A DNA stretch of 64,000 bases from Diospyros lotus (GCF_014633365.1 NC_068347.1:31910116-31974115), one strand, 5' to 3'; shown: positions 35,360 to 48,519, counted from the first letter of the stretch. Made by a program: numbers and translations. Notes: generated by a model not told the origin, from the sequence alone.

Positions 35360-37490
35360 AATGCGAGCGTGGCAATTCCTCATTGGCCACTCCCTTCTTG
35401 GGTCCTCCCGAGTTAAGTTAGACCTCCACTCCACATATGGTGAGTCGGTCGAAACCATATATATACATGTGTATATCACCCGCCATATGTAGCCTCTGAA
35501 GCATTCTGTAAGACAATTCAATTCTCTGCTTAATTTCTTCTCTTTCTGCATTACATTTCTTCGTCTTCTTCTTCTTTTGACGTTTTTGTGGGTTTAGATT
35601 TTGCTTCTCGATGGGTAGCATGTTTCGTTTGCGTTTTGGTGAATTGAGTTTGATAATATATACATATATATGGATAATGAGATCTTTTATTACTTCATTT
35701 GACATTTTTATAAAAGGATGAAAGAATAGAGTGATGATCATGGAAACAAGAGACGAAGTTACATTACAACAACACACACACACACACACACATGTATGCG
35801 TGTGCTTTGGGAGTTGTACATGCAGCCAAACGGTGGAATCTTTACGTAGGCGAAGGAATATAAAATTTTCACCACAGCTGTCCATTCCTTTTGCTTGTAA
35901 TTTGGCATTTGGCATTTGGCATTCATGATCAACTTTGTTGGATGTCGTAAAAATCCAATATTGTTCTTAACCCAAATAAGATTTTATAATTAATTACTCT
36001 TTTGTAATGGAAAGGGCTTGATATTTTGAGAGGCTTATTAATTAATAAGCTATGCCATGTCACAAAAACTAAATGTAAATTTGTGTATCTTATATTTTAT
36101 ATACCTTGAGAGTGAAGGGTATATATAGTTGTTACTTTATTTTATTACTTTATTGTTTTGATCACTCCCATTCTCTATATAAACAATGTCAACTTTATAT
36201 TCTTCTTAAACAAATGGAAATGTTTGGGATCTTTAAAACAAATATTTTTAGAATAAATTACAAAAAATTGTATTCTTTCAATGGCAGAATTATTCGTTTG
36301 TAACTATACAGTTATGGGCTTCAGTGCTTTTTTCAAGTTATATAAACAACCGAACAGAAAAAGCTTAACAAATAGTTCAATGGATCCATTGTTGGTTGTT
36401 TGACAATACAGCCAATGTGACTGGCCAGTGTCCTCAATTGGGTAGACAGTACTGCAACGACTTGTTAGGGCCAATAATCAGATTGTTTGGCCATATCTTG
36501 CAAAATCCAGAATGTCAAGTGTTGGACTAAGTTCACTACATTTTCTTAAAGAAAAGTAGCATTTATCAACAGAACAGTTAAATTCGGGTTTCGTGTATCG
36601 CAATTGTTTAGCTGGGCGATTCATAGATTTAAGTGTAAAAAGAACTGATGATGACCTCTAATACTATAAAAAATACACAAATCAAAGGAGAGATTACGAT
36701 AATCAAGCTCTTAATTAATTAACAAATGGTGATGCTTACAAAAAGAACAGCAATGCTGACACTTCCTACGTACAGCCAGCTTTAAGCAAAATTAACCCAG
36801 AGATGCAGCACCCTTGTGTTCTATGTCAATGTTTGTCACTAATGAGGTGACTAGATCTCTTTTAACACTTCTAGTGTTGACCTAACATAGGACCCGATAA
36901 TGCTCCCTTTCTCATGGGCCATTTGTTATAAACTAAGTTATTATCATTGATTTTCTCATGTATCATTATCATTAATTAGCGATGAAACTGTATTGAATAT
37001 ATAACAACAATAACAATTATAAATTTTAATTTTATCAAGTGAGATGGATTATATAAATTATAAATCTCCAACTATCTATTTATCTAAGATTTATCATGTC
37101 CTAAACCAACAAATTTTACATTAATTGTAACCTAAATCGAATACAAAATAGGAGATACAATCCCATTTTACCCACCAGTTCAACAGCTAGTATTTTAATG
37201 CAGAAATGACATGGAGCAGCAATGAAAAAGTTAAAAAAAAGGCCTAGAAGACAAAATGTTACCCCTATTTGTTTGGTCAAACATGCACTTAAAAGTTGGC
37301 AGGAATTTTAAGCTAGGCTATCTGTTGCTTCATGTACTTTTTTTTTTTTTTTGAAAATAAAAGGTTAATTTGAGACTAGATTGGCTCTAAGAGACCAACA
37401 TATCCAATAACAGCGCCCCAAAACTCCAAGTCGAAACGAAAGAAAAAGGAGGAGGCACAATCTTTCTTTTCATGTGATAATTATATGTTT
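35360..37490. other. 3' UTR of the small gene, then intergenic DNA
   Basis: The first few hundred bases are probably UTR. A CA microsatellite lies at 35772-35790 and a poly-T run near 37341-37352. No coding content is recognisable. Confidence 0.5.
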
Positions 37491-37494
37491 AAGA

Positions 37495-37905
37495 TTTGGA
37501 CGGTAAATTTATATTTTTGTTTTTGTTTTTTTTATAATTATTTTAAATTTTTATTATTTTAATTACACCCCTTAAATTTATTTTTTTGAGTTAATTTAAC
37601 TTTTATATTTTTTTATGTGATGATTTAAAATTTTTATTATTTTAATTATACTCGTATACCTATATTTTTGAGTCAATTTAATTTTTTTTACACGTCAAAA
37701 TATATAAATTAAATTAATTCAAAAATATAGATAAAAAATAATTAAAATAATAAAAAATTTGAGTTAGTTTAAAAAAAATGTCAAAATACAAGAGTTAAAA
37801 TGATTGAAAAATATAAATATAAAAATATAATTAAAATAACAAAAAATTTGAACGATTAGATAAAAAAAAAAAAAGGTGAAATTAAGAGAGCAAAAATATG
37901 GATGT
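37495..37905. mobile_element. AT-rich fold-back (MITE-like) element, copy 2
   Basis: Contains the same repeating phrases as 24743-25235 (AAATTTTTATTATTTTAATT, TTTTTGAGTCAATTTAA) in the left half and their reverse complements in the right half (TTAATTCAAAAATATAG, AATTAAAATAATAAAAA). Terminal match is weaker than in copy 1. Confidence 0.6.
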
Positions 37906-39716
37906 GGCTAGATTTGGACAATTAATTGCAACACATATATATCACATGGATGGCAAAAATATGAACCATGAAATTATGCACGTACATATATGCCTAAAAT
38001 TTTCAGCTTTCTGCCACATGTGATGGCAGCAATAATTCTCATTTAAACCATATGGTGAACTGAAGGGTGCCCCCAGAAATTAATTCAAGATATGATGAGT
38101 GTGTTCCCTCTCTAATTGCTTTCATTTCATCTAAAGGTCTTCGAGCTTGGGAATGAATGGGATAATGTGATTTGGTTTTACTTTGGGCCAATATTGGGCC
38201 GGCCCGCATTCAAATTGGATTTGATCCATGTGATTTGCTTTTGATATATATATATATATTTATATAGGGTTACAGTTTTTGGGTTTAGTGCTAATCTTTT
38301 AGTTTTTTTTTTTTTAACTAAACAACCTGAATTGATTGAATATGTGGTTATTTACAAAACATATTCTTAAATTTTAGGTTATTTATATCACAATAATTAC
38401 ACTTACTAGAATGCTCTAAATTCTTATTTAACTTTTTTTAATATGGGTTATTTTAATTAATTTCAGTCCTCTAGGTTAATTTAATTTTTAAAATTTTGGA
38501 TCATCTCTTGTCCCTCTTTCATCACTAAACTAATAATCGGGTATTATTTTTATTTAGATGATATTTGTTAATCAAGATATAGATCTAAAAAAGTAAGATA
38601 TGAAAAATATTTTAGACAAAAATAATTTTTTATTTATTAAATTTATATAATAACTTTTAAAAAAGAAGCCACATGACTTCTTATTTGAATTTTTTTAGAT
38701 AAATTTATTTTTCTCTTCTAGATAAATTTATCTTGATACTTACAAATAAAAAAAAATTACGCATGTGTCTTCTAGTGCATTTAAGAAAAATTAACAAATA
38801 ATTTAATAAAAATCTTAAAATACTTTTCAAACTTATTTTAATCATTTTATATTTTAATTTAGAAAGCATTCAAATTTTATTTTAATATAAACTTATCTCA
38901 CCCATTTTAGAAACATTACGCTAACAAATATAATGTAAGTGATATATATATATATATATATGTAGGATAATTCTACATGGTCAATCTGGGTGACAATTTG
39001 GTTGACAACCCAGGTTAAAATTACACATATATTCCTAACACAATTACAAATCTACCCTTGACAATATTAGCAAAGCATGCCCATGTCTTCTTCCTTATTC
39101 TCTCTCTTTCCACCATTGTCGCCAATTTCTGCAATGTGCGTGCTCTCTTTCTCTATCTCTCTCTCAGACACCCCAATTTTCGTCGAGTTCTCCTCCACCT
39201 CACCTATTATCTCCCGCTCTCTCTCTACGATATTGTTTTTGCCAAATTCCATCGGCCAGATTTCGATGACGTTGTTTGCTCTATCATTTCTCCTGCCAGA
39301 TTTTAGTAACGTCGCTTGGTCTAGATATGACATCTCTAGCATGCGAAACCTCCCTTATCTCTCTCTCTCTCCCTCTTTCTCTACCGTGTGAAACCTATAC
39401 CTCCAGCGTGTGTAGCCCCTCTCTCTCTCCACTGCGAGAAGCCTCCACCTCCAGCATGCGAAGCCTCTCTGTCTTTCTATCGTGTGAAGCTTCCACCTTT
39501 AGTGAGCATCACCCCCACGTCTTTGGTGTGTCTCCTCCTGCTCTAAAAGTTCATCGATCCTTCACAAGATCTTCTTTCTATTTTGAGTCATTTTTGCATT
39601 TTATAGACATTATTCTCACTGTTATTTGAACATTTGACCAAGGAGCAAAGAAGACTTAATGTTCTAACGAGTTGAAAAACAACTCAACAATGGTTTACAT
39701 GCGATAGTAATAATGT
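37906..39716. other. Intergenic DNA with a CT-rich low-complexity block
   Basis: A TA run lies at about 38941-38960. From 39090 to 39540 the plus strand is dominated by CTCTCT and TCTCC phrases with CACCTCCAGC-like repeats. It has no convincing frame and looks like the other purine/pyrimidine-rich blocks near 42, 46.5, 47.6 and 48.2 kb. Confidence 0.5.
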
Positions 39717-40620
39717 GCTAAGGCACACACCAAAAGGGAGGGGGTGAATAGAATATCTTAAAATTTTAGTGAAAAATAGATGTCTTTTGTTGTAAAATAA
39801 GATATAATGTTAATGAGAAATATCAAGATAGTGCACCGAAAATAGCAATGAGAACAAGAGCATAAACGCAAGATGAACACAATGAATTATAGTATTTTGG
39901 CTTGACTTAAGCTTAATCCACTACTTTAGTTTCTCACTAAAGATTTTAAAAATCAATCCATTATATGAAAAATTCTATCTTCAAGATAGGCTCTCTAGCA
40001 AAAATACTAGACAATACAAACCTCCTACTCAATGAGTAAGCCCTCTAGCAAAGATGCTAGGAAATACAACAAAATGAGAATGAGAGGTTCTCTCAATATA
40101 CAAGACTTGAAATAATAATAAGCAATAAGCACACAAAGCTTTTACAGTAAGAATGAGAGAAATTTATAATTTAAAGCACAATGAATGATCTTGACAGTTG
40201 GTAGTTGAGTATTCAATCCGCTCTAACCCTCTTAAATGGTCCATCAATTTGGTATTTATTGTTGATGGTGAGAAAAGCCAAAAATTGAGTTGTTGGAGTT
40301 GGTTGAGCTGCATTAAATACACTGAAAAACTAGTCATTACAAGTTGTCTGGGATCAAAACGGTTAATAGGTTCATTGAACCGGTCGATAAGTTAGTGCAA
40401 AAATTTAAACATCAATTAATAGGTGAATCAAGGCGATCGACCGTTATCCAAGAACGATCAACAGGACCAGATGCAGAGGCAGCCGACAACAAACTACAGA
40501 GAACATACTTTGCAACCGGTCGACAACCTATTATGGTCGGTCAACAACTTGAGGCTAAACGATCGACATGTCCATATAACCGGTCGACAATCTATGTCAT
40601 GTTTTTCATAAATTTGCTTT
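39717..40620 (-). mobile_element. LTR-retrotransposon remnant with a GTCGAC-rich part
   Basis: On the minus strand the distal part has repeated GTCGACCGGTT-type motifs (GTCGACCGG several times between 40380 and 40600), followed by unstructured LTR-like sequence. The overall style is like 51478-52420. No coding domain or boundaries were found, so the assignment is tentative. Confidence 0.45.
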
Positions 40621-43600
40621 GATTTCTCCAACTATTTTAGGTTTGACTTTTGAAAAGTATTTTGGCCAATGTAATTGAAACAAATCATGTTATTTTTTCA
40701 ATCTCCATGAAGAGAATGTTCCAAAGAAATAATTAGTTGTTTTGAATGTAATTTTATTTTGGTTTAAAATTGATTTTGTTTATATAAGATAAAGTATAAC
40801 ATATGGGATTTTGTGAAACATCAAAACCAAAACATGGACTTCCATATTTTTTGCTATTTTTTTTTTTTTCTGATCCCTTCTCAAAGTTGAAGGCTTAAAT
40901 ATGAGATTATATATATATAAAAAAAAAAATCTCAGATTATAAATTGTTTTTTTTTTTCTAATTATTTATTATTTAAATTTAGAATTATAAATTATTTAAA
41001 CCTGTTTCAGCAAATGAGAGAGTTTTGAAAGAGGCCAATTATTCTGAACAAGTGGAGAATAGTGGACAAGGAAAAACAAATTTGTTTGATGCAGCTCTCC
41101 TCTCGTAGACATTTGGCTTTTTCCTTGTCATGTTTGAGAGAGAGAGAGAGAGAAAGACAAACTTTTTGATCAGAGGAAAAAATAGTTATATTTTGGTTTT
41201 ATTTTTTCAGTTGAATTCATGGTGTTCCTTTAACATCGACCTTTTATTATCTTCCAAGGTCTCCCAAGTCCCACCTATTTTGTTACTTTTAAAAATTTTG
41301 ACTTATAACATATTGAAAATTTTAAGAGTATAGTTTGGCTTGCTATTTTAAAAAATTATTTTGTAATTTTGTCTTATTTTTTAAGTTATAAAATGCAAAT
41401 CAAACTATAAACCATAAATATTATAATATTTATTTCTAATAGAAAGATATATTCTTATATTCATCACAATACAATTATATTTCTTCTCTTTATCATTCAT
41501 ACAAAACATAAAATTTTATGTATTTTTTAATTATCTTATGTATAAATAATTATATATATATTTTATATTATTATTTATTTATATTATTTGAATTAAAAGA
41601 TCAAAAATTGTCTATAAAGTTAAACAAAATCATAATATTATATTTCACGTTTATACAAGTAATATAAATAAATAAAGAAATAAATAATAACATAAAAATA
41701 TATTTTAACCCAAAATATATTATTTATTTTTATTCCTGTTTAGTCTATATTTTTGTTTAGAAAATATGTATATTTAACCCAAAATTATATTCAAATATAT
41801 TTTTAGTAAATATATTATATATTTATATATGTGTTAGTTTAACAAAAGATCCAAAGAGAGAGAGAAGAGATGGAGGTGTTGACGGCGAGCGGTGGAGGCA
41901 AACAGTGACTGGCTGAGATGGAGGCCAAAAAGAAAAAGAGAGAAAGAGAAGAAAATGGAGGCATTGGCGGCGGAGGTGGACGACGATAGGAAAGAAGCAA
42001 CAGACAAAAACAAAAGACCCACAAGAGAAATGGGGGGAGATGGAAGCGTTGGCGGCAGCTGGAACGGCAGGGGCAGATGGCGATGGAGGCTGGGACAAAG
42101 GCGAACCATGACCAGAAGCGTTGATGGCGATGGCTTCAATGGCAGTGAATGCGGCTTTGTCAGTGGCAATGATGATGAGAACAAGAACACATAGAGAGAG
42201 AAATGTGGAAAATGAGAGAGAGAAGGAGATGGAGATGTCGATGACAGCTAGAATGGTGAGCAGAAACGTTGATGGCAACGACTTCCAAGCCGTGGATGGC
42301 AAGAATGAGTAGGGAGAGAGAATGAATGAGAGAGGGGGAAGAAGAGAGAGAGAGAGAAATTGGGGGGGGGGGGGAAAGGATAAAGAGAGTATGAAGGCAT
42401 GATTTTGGACGGTTATTAAAAAATTTGAGTTAAAAATATTACGATATTTTAGTGTCAAAATATTTCGATAAATTTAATTATCATCTAAATTATTGTGATA
42501 AAATTGTCCATCTAATATTATGCATATATGTATGAAATGCATGTAAAGATAAGAATCAATAATGATTAATTTAAGATTCAACAAACCCGGCGCGAGGCCC
42601 TCAGCACAAAACTTTGAATAACCTACCATCACGTCATTGAATGTTCACTGTGACGCCAATGATTCATATAAGCTCACATTTGTTAACGTTTTATGGTCGG
42701 CAATCTAGAAGGTGGGTAGGTTTTTTATGTGACAATTATTGTGCTTTCTATATATTTTTTAAAAAAATAATTTAAGTTTGAGAAACTTTTCCTTAGTAAC
42801 TACTGTGATTAGTCAATCTTAATGGTGTGACGGGTGAATGATTTCTTAAGAGATTAATCAGATTCTCGTTAGACTTTTAAAAGAGTTTTATTAGTCCATT
42901 AATTTACTCCTTAAACGTAATTAAAATGGACATAAAAAGACCATATGAGACTTAAAAAACGCGTTTAAAACTCACAAAACTCAAAATCAAAGTCTATATA
43001 AGTCACCACCAATTATTATTATATATATATATATATTGTATAATACTACCAGTACAAGGGGTACAAGTCACCAATAATCACGTGAAGGGTTGGTGTCAGC
43101 TAGTCCAAGAGACTACTATTGTTACAAAGACTGAATTTAAGATGCAGCCAAATGGAGTCGGCTTTTTTCTATGCAAGCCGCTTAGTCCATGGATGTGATG
43201 TGGAAATGGAATATGCAGCGCAAATGGACTGACTAGGAGAGACTATTTATGTTCATATACATATTCCAATTAAATGTGTCTATGGATATTATGTGGGGTC
43301 CTCAAGATTGGTTGAATGAAACATGATTGGATTTGAGTTGATAAGGTCTTGAAAAGTTATTGTCACCCAATTAAATATCTTAACTTGTATTAAAAAAAAT
43401 CATATTCTAGAAGTAAAAATAATTGAACATTAATAAGAATGCATGATTATATATAGAGCATATTTCTATATATATGTGATCATGTTCAAATCCTTGGACC
43501 ATTGGCTCATGCATGTCCCACGTCACTTGGACTTTGGCACTGGGATATATATATATATATATGAGTGTATATATATACAAGTACATACATAGTATATATG

Positions 43601-44008
43601 TTGCACACAAATAAAAATGAAAACGAAAAACATTTTTGATAAGAAATGAAAATATGGAAACGAACATTTTTATAAAAAAAATAAGTAAAAATATGGTTCG
43701 AAATGAAAATAGGAAGTGTTTCAAAAATATTTTAAAAATAAAAAAACAACTCTTATGAAGTGTTTTCGTGTAACATAATATAATATATAAAAAAAATTAT
43801 TGGCTAGGGAGCTGACCCGCGAGTCAACCCGGCAGGCAAGGACGTAAGGTTGGAAGCACCTCTTGGAACTAATTTTTGACTTTTATTTTAAAGGGTGAGA
43901 AATTAAAGTTTCTTACCAAATAAGAAATGAGACTTTTGAAAAATTTGAAACCCTTTTCTGAAGTGGTGAAATGGTGTCCAAGTGTGTGTGTTGTGGGTAT
44001 GAATAGAG
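40621..44008. other. Intergenic DNA, AT-rich with a purine-rich block
   Basis: 41850-42400 is rich in GAGAGA and GGCG(A/T)TGG phrases and contains a run of 13 G (42362-42374). The rest is AT-rich, with TA runs near 43021-43035 and 43547-43561. No gene is recognisable. Confidence 0.5.
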
Positions 44009-44016
44009 GTCACGAG

Positions 44017-44955
44017 CACGGGCGGAGCCGAAATTTTAGGTAAGGTAGATAAAAATTAAATAGTATAAGAAAATTTAAAATAATATAATATTAAGAAAAA
44101 TAATTTTATTACTAGGCCACTGTAGTATGTGATTTTCGGCGATCAAAAGCAACCACCCCATACCCTTATCCTCATCGATCAACATATTCAAAAATCAACA
44201 AAATCTAACGGTTGAATCTTTGTAGATCTAAGTTTAAATTTTTGACTAACCCCAACGCATATAAAAGCACTGTTAGTCGCCATCGGCCATCGTGGCCAGT
44301 GATTTCTGGCGATCAGAGGTAGCCACCTAACACCCTTATCCTCATCAACCCACATACCCAAAAACAAGTAAAATCCAACGGTCGAATTTTCGTAGATTTA
44401 AGTTTAAACTTTCGACTAAATCTAACACATGCGTAAATGCATTGACAGTTGTCACCGGCCACCGTGGTTGATTGTTTTTGGCGATCAGAGACAACCACCT
44501 GACACCCTTATCCCCATCGACTAACATACTCAAAAACCAACAAAATTCAGCAGCCGAATTTTCGTATATCTAAACTTAAACTTTCAATCTCACGTAACAC
44601 GCGTGTATATTTATATATATATCATAGATTTGTGCAGAAAATAATTATTGATAAAACTAAAAGACTTACCTCCTTGTAAATCGAGGCCACTTTGATAGTG
44701 AAAGTATGGTCGGATCAAAGATTAGACGTCGATTTTTAGGCGAGAGGCCAAGTGGGCTCTTGTTTTAGTGCGGTGCGAGTGGAGAAGGTGAAGGAGATGC
44801 TATGAAGGAGAAAGAGAGATAGAGAGGCGATTGAGAAAGAGATAGAGTAGGTGAAGTAGAGGAGACGTCAGTGCGTGTGACTCTATGAGTAGATGAGAGA
44901 GAAAATAGAAAAAAAAATTATTAAAGATGGGCAGCTATACATGGCTCCGCCCTTG
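44017..44955. mobile_element. hAT-type non-autonomous element carrying LTR-like repeats
   Basis: The left end CACGGGCGGAGCC and the reverse complement of the right end CAAGGGCGGAGCC form a terminal inverted repeat. The 8 bases outside are GTCACGAG (44009-44016) and GTCACAAG (44956-44963), an 8-bp duplication with one change, as expected for hAT elements. The interior has three tandem ~171-bp units (anchors GGCGATC at 44138, 44308 and 44480) that match the module in the Ty3 LTRs. After the third unit the match continues through ACTAAAAGACTTACCT and TGTAAATCGAGGC. There is no transposase frame. Confidence 0.85.
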
Positions 44956-44963
44956 GTCACAAG

Positions 44964-46820
44964 AGCGTCTTCCAATCCTTAGAAGAAGAGAAATCTAAGT
45001 GTGAGAGAATGGAGAGAGAGCGAGAGCACAAACAAGGAAGGAGCTAGGAAGAAGAAGCTTCCACTAAGGTATGCAAAGAGAAGTTAGAAAAACAAGAACA
45101 AGCAACATCTTCACCAAAGAGGATCCAAGGGAAGGTTCTCCTATCTACAAAAGAAACTCTTACTTTATATTTTTTTGTGTTGCATGAAAAATTAATTTTG
45201 AAAATCTTTAATTTTTTATTTATTACACTCATGATCATGTTATTTGATAAAATATTTTAAAATATAATACAATAAAAGTATTCAACGATGAGAACAGAGT
45301 GCATTAAATGCATTTCGAGCAGTGCTTTTGACTACTAATTGGCAAAACCCATTTTATAATCCCAGTTGAAGGACAAACAAATATAATTTATGGGTAAAAA
45401 TGAATAGATCTTTTCTGTGTTTTAGATAAAGTGTATTTATTAATTTTGTTTTTATCGTATAAATTAGTATAAAAAATTATCCATCGTTCATCAAGGGGGG
45501 TCGGATGGTCCAAAATAGCGTTCAACTTCAACCCCCAACTGGGGGGGAAGACAAAGACAAATCTTTTTTTGAAGATATTTTAGGAGTACAAGTTGAAAGG
45601 CTTAAAACAATGGGAGAAGATGGGGCTATCCATCCCTTCGAGGCTAGCTAAGATGATGGTGACCCTATTTATTATGTATATTTTCCACGAAGAAGAAGAC
45701 TTATAGGGAAGGATATCTCTTTTCTTTTGTCTCCTTTGTCAATTTTCTTTTATTCAGACCTTGTGGCGTCCATGTTCCTCTGTCGATGATGAAGACAAAG
45801 AAGACATATTCCTCGCCGCTATACGTGCGCTCAGTGTATCCAAGAGACGGAGAGGTTGACCAAAGATGGATGGGTTTAATATAAATTATTTATAAATATT
45901 ACCTCTTAAAAAACATAAAACAATGCGTCATGCCATCATCCATAAGAAACAGTGAAATAGAGCCATCCAAATTATTTCCTACCTCAAAAAACCTTAATCA
46001 ATCCCCTGATTTCTATCTAACCTGTTATAAGATCTACGAACTTATTTCTACAAACAGTGTCTGAGTAGAGTAGTGAAGGGATGAGATAACCCAAGAAGAT
46101 ACAACAACAAGTACACTACCAATTACACCTTACTGTCCAAAAACAATTCAAATCGTTATCATCTTCTAATTAATCAAAATTCATACATCCATAATTAAAT
46201 TAAATTTTCTAATCCAAAGAAAGTAATTAACACCACTCTCCACTCTCCTCTCTAAAGAGCAGCTGGCTGGTTTTTACCCAACATATATAATAAAGCCACA
46301 TAAAAAAATTATTTGTGCCAGTAGAGAAGCAGCACAAGACTGAATGAAACACCAAAACATTGTTATACATCCATCAGACAATTATACATCCGGCGGCAAG
46401 AGATCTCTTTCCTCTTTTTTAGATCTGGATCTTGTCCCAACCCGTTGAATCCACTGCAGATTTGGTTTCTCAGAGGCGCGGGTGGTGGCCGGAGTTGTAC
46501 TGGCTGGCAGCGAGAGGCTGTTGCTGGAGAAGGCGACGCAGATGCGAAGGCAAGAGGGATCCGGCGGCTGCTGGTGAGCGGTGGCGGAGGCGAGAAGGAT
46601 CCGGCGGCTGCTGGAGATGCGGCGGCGGAGGCGAGAGGGATCCGGTGGCTGGTTGCTGGAGACGGTGGAGAGAGAGAGAGAGAGAGCATGTGAGGGGAAA
46701 ATAGTTAGGGAGAAATTATCATCCTTCAAATGAAAATATCACGATATTTTAATTGTCAATTTATCGTGATATTTTAATTATTAATTTATCACGAATTCTC
46801 TGCTGTGCGTCAACTTGCAC
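44964..46820. other. Intergenic DNA upstream of the NPF gene
   Basis: 46440-46680 is a GC-rich block with four GGATCCGG(C/T)GGCTG-like repeats and a GA run, followed by an AT-rich tail with repeated ATCACGATATTTTAATT phrases (46738-46795). A comparable tail occurs at about 42425-42500. These are probably decayed elements rather than genes. Confidence 0.5.
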
Positions 46821-46826
46821 TCTTAA

Positions 46827-46834
46827 TATAAATA
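46827..46834 (+). promoter_or_regulatory. TATA box upstream of NPF exon 1a
   Basis: TATAAATA followed by GAGGGC, about 94 bases before the ATG of exon copy 1a. No equally good TATA box precedes copy 1b. Confidence 0.55.
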
Positions 46835-46927
46835 GAGGGCAGTTGCAGCAGGCTGTGGCAACCAAGAGTTTGTGAAGTATATATCTCGAGCAAGATTAAT
46901 ACTATTATTATTATTATTATTATTATT

Positions 46928-47045
46928 ATGGTGGCTGAAGAAGCTGGCAGCCATGGCTATACAGAGGATGGAACTGTGGATCTCAAAGGCAACCCTGTCC
47001 TTAGGTCCAAGAGAGGCCGATGGAGGGCTTGCTTCTTTGTTGTTG
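46928..47045 (+). CDS. Extra first exon (1a) of the NPF transporter
   Basis: 118 bp with an ATG, translating MVAEEAGSHGYTEDGTVDL... RWRACFFVV and ending in G followed by a GT donor (GTACTC). It is nearly identical to exon 1b at 48676-48793, has the same phase and could splice in frame to exon 2 at 49323. It lies next to a TATA box. It may be the true or an alternative first exon, or a leftover of a tandem duplication. Confidence 0.75.
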
Positions 47046-47048
47046 GTA

Positions 47049-47086
<38 letters not shown>

Positions 47087-47334
47087 AAGGTTGTAAATGA
47101 GTTAGAGTCTTTTGAAATGGACTAACCCTTCAACTCAATAAAAACTTGTTCGTTAATATAAATGAGTTTAACTTTGAAATTCAATTTGTAAATGAACTGA
47201 ATTTAAACTCAATAAAACCCATCTCATTAATTCTTGCAAACATGTTTAATTAGATGCTGGTAAATACTAATAAATTTGATTAGATAATCGTAAACATATT
47301 CAATTAAAAGTTCATGAATAGTCACGAGATCTAT

Positions 47335-47405
47335 AATTTTATCATAGCTGCCAAGTTTTTTAGCCGCCACAATATTAGTATTAATCTTACTCGAGATATA
47401 TAATT
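47335..47405 (-). pseudogene. Inverted, decayed fragment of NPF exon 1 and its leader
   Basis: The minus strand reads TATATATCTCGAGTAAGATT, AATACTAATATTGTGGCGGCT and then CTTGGCAGCTATG. This aligns with the leader and start of exon 1a (TATATATCTCGAGCAAGATT, then GTGGCTGAAGAAGCTGGCAGCCATGG). The ATG is lost, and similarity stops after the GGCAGCTATG box. Confidence 0.75.
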
Positions 47406-47895
47406 CACTTGGTTATGTTATTTAGTGAGGAGACAATGGTTGGAAAGAGGGAGAGGCAATGAACGAAGAGGGGTCTGATGAGACTTTCGTTATCGGAAAG
47501 AGGCGACGAGGAGAGAGAAATGGAGCTAAGGAGACGAAAGGTGGTGAACAATGAGAGACAACATGAGCTGAGGAGCTCTCGTGAACGGTGAAAGGGAGGG
47601 AGCCAAAGAGACAATCGAAAAGAGAGAAAGAAAGAGAGAGTCGGTGAACTAGGTAAATCGAAGAGAGAAAGGAGTTGAGGAGACGCCGTCGGAGATAGAG
47701 AGCTGCTAGATCTAAGAAGACGTAGTCAAAGAGAGAGAGTTGAGGAAATGTCAAAGAGAGAGATTGAGGAGAGAAAGAAAGAGAAAGTGAGTTGACTTTG
47801 ATCGTTTTCAAAATTTTTTACCATTCTACAAAATTAATTTTTATGGCTTCTATTACACGTGACGTGACATTCTCTTGTTGGCCTGGATCATGAGT

Positions 47896-48519
47896 GAGTG
47901 CAATTTTGTGCACCTCATATAATGGGGGGTAACTTTACTCCCGTTAGTTTGGGGGGGGTAAAAAAATCATTTTGGAGATCTCTTCCTATCCCCTTAACCC
48001 ACGTTGTCTCTTTCTCTCATCTTTTTCTCGCCTTTTTTTTCCCCTATCTCTATTTCCCTTACTCTCATCGCTATCACTGCATCCTTGTTGCCTCGCATCA
48101 CCTCATCGTTGCATCCTCTCTCTTCAATGCGGTCAGTGAGGCGAGGCGACGATGAGAGAAAGACGATGAGAGGTTTGCTGGAGAAGAAGAGAAGAAATGA
48201 GAGAGAAAATGAGAAGAAATGAAGGTTGTGTGTAGCGACAGCCGGCATGTGAGAGGCGACATGGCAGCGAAAGGAGAGGAGAAAGAAGGCAATGACGGCA
48301 ATAGCGCGAGGCGAGACAATGAAACGAGGTGATGAGTGGCTTGTTGGAGAAAAAAAAGGAAGGGAAGAGAGGTCTGGAGAAAAATAGGGGATGCGTTTCT
48401 TTCCCCCCTTAGCGGTGATGGTGAGAAGTGAGGCGACGGTAATGATGACGGCGGCTTGTGACTTGTTGGAGAGGAGAGGAGAGGAGTCAGACTAACGGGG
48501 GTTGCACAAAATCGCACTC
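47896..48519. mobile_element. Mutator-like non-autonomous element
   Basis: The ends GAGTGCAATTTTGTGCA and TGCACAAAATCGCACTC form an inverted repeat. The flanks ATCATGAGT (47887-47895) and ATCACGAGT (48520-48528) are a 9-bp duplication with one change, typical of Mutator-type insertions. The interior is low-complexity (pyrimidine-rich then purine-rich) with no transposase. It sits between the two copies of NPF exon 1. Confidence 0.85.

Noticed and set aside
35418..35915. 165-residue minus-strand frame near the small conserved gene
   Set aside because: It lies in 3' UTR DNA, includes a CA-repeat translation and has no recognisable domain.
41823..42458. 211-residue minus-strand frame rich in Ser/Leu/Phe
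   Set aside because: It arises from a purine-rich low-complexity block (GAGAGA runs) and has no domain.
46363..46729. Overlapping frames of 80-115 residues in the GC-rich block
   Set aside because: Several frames are open at once, owing to repeated GGATCCGG(C/T)GGCTG words, and none resembles a protein family.
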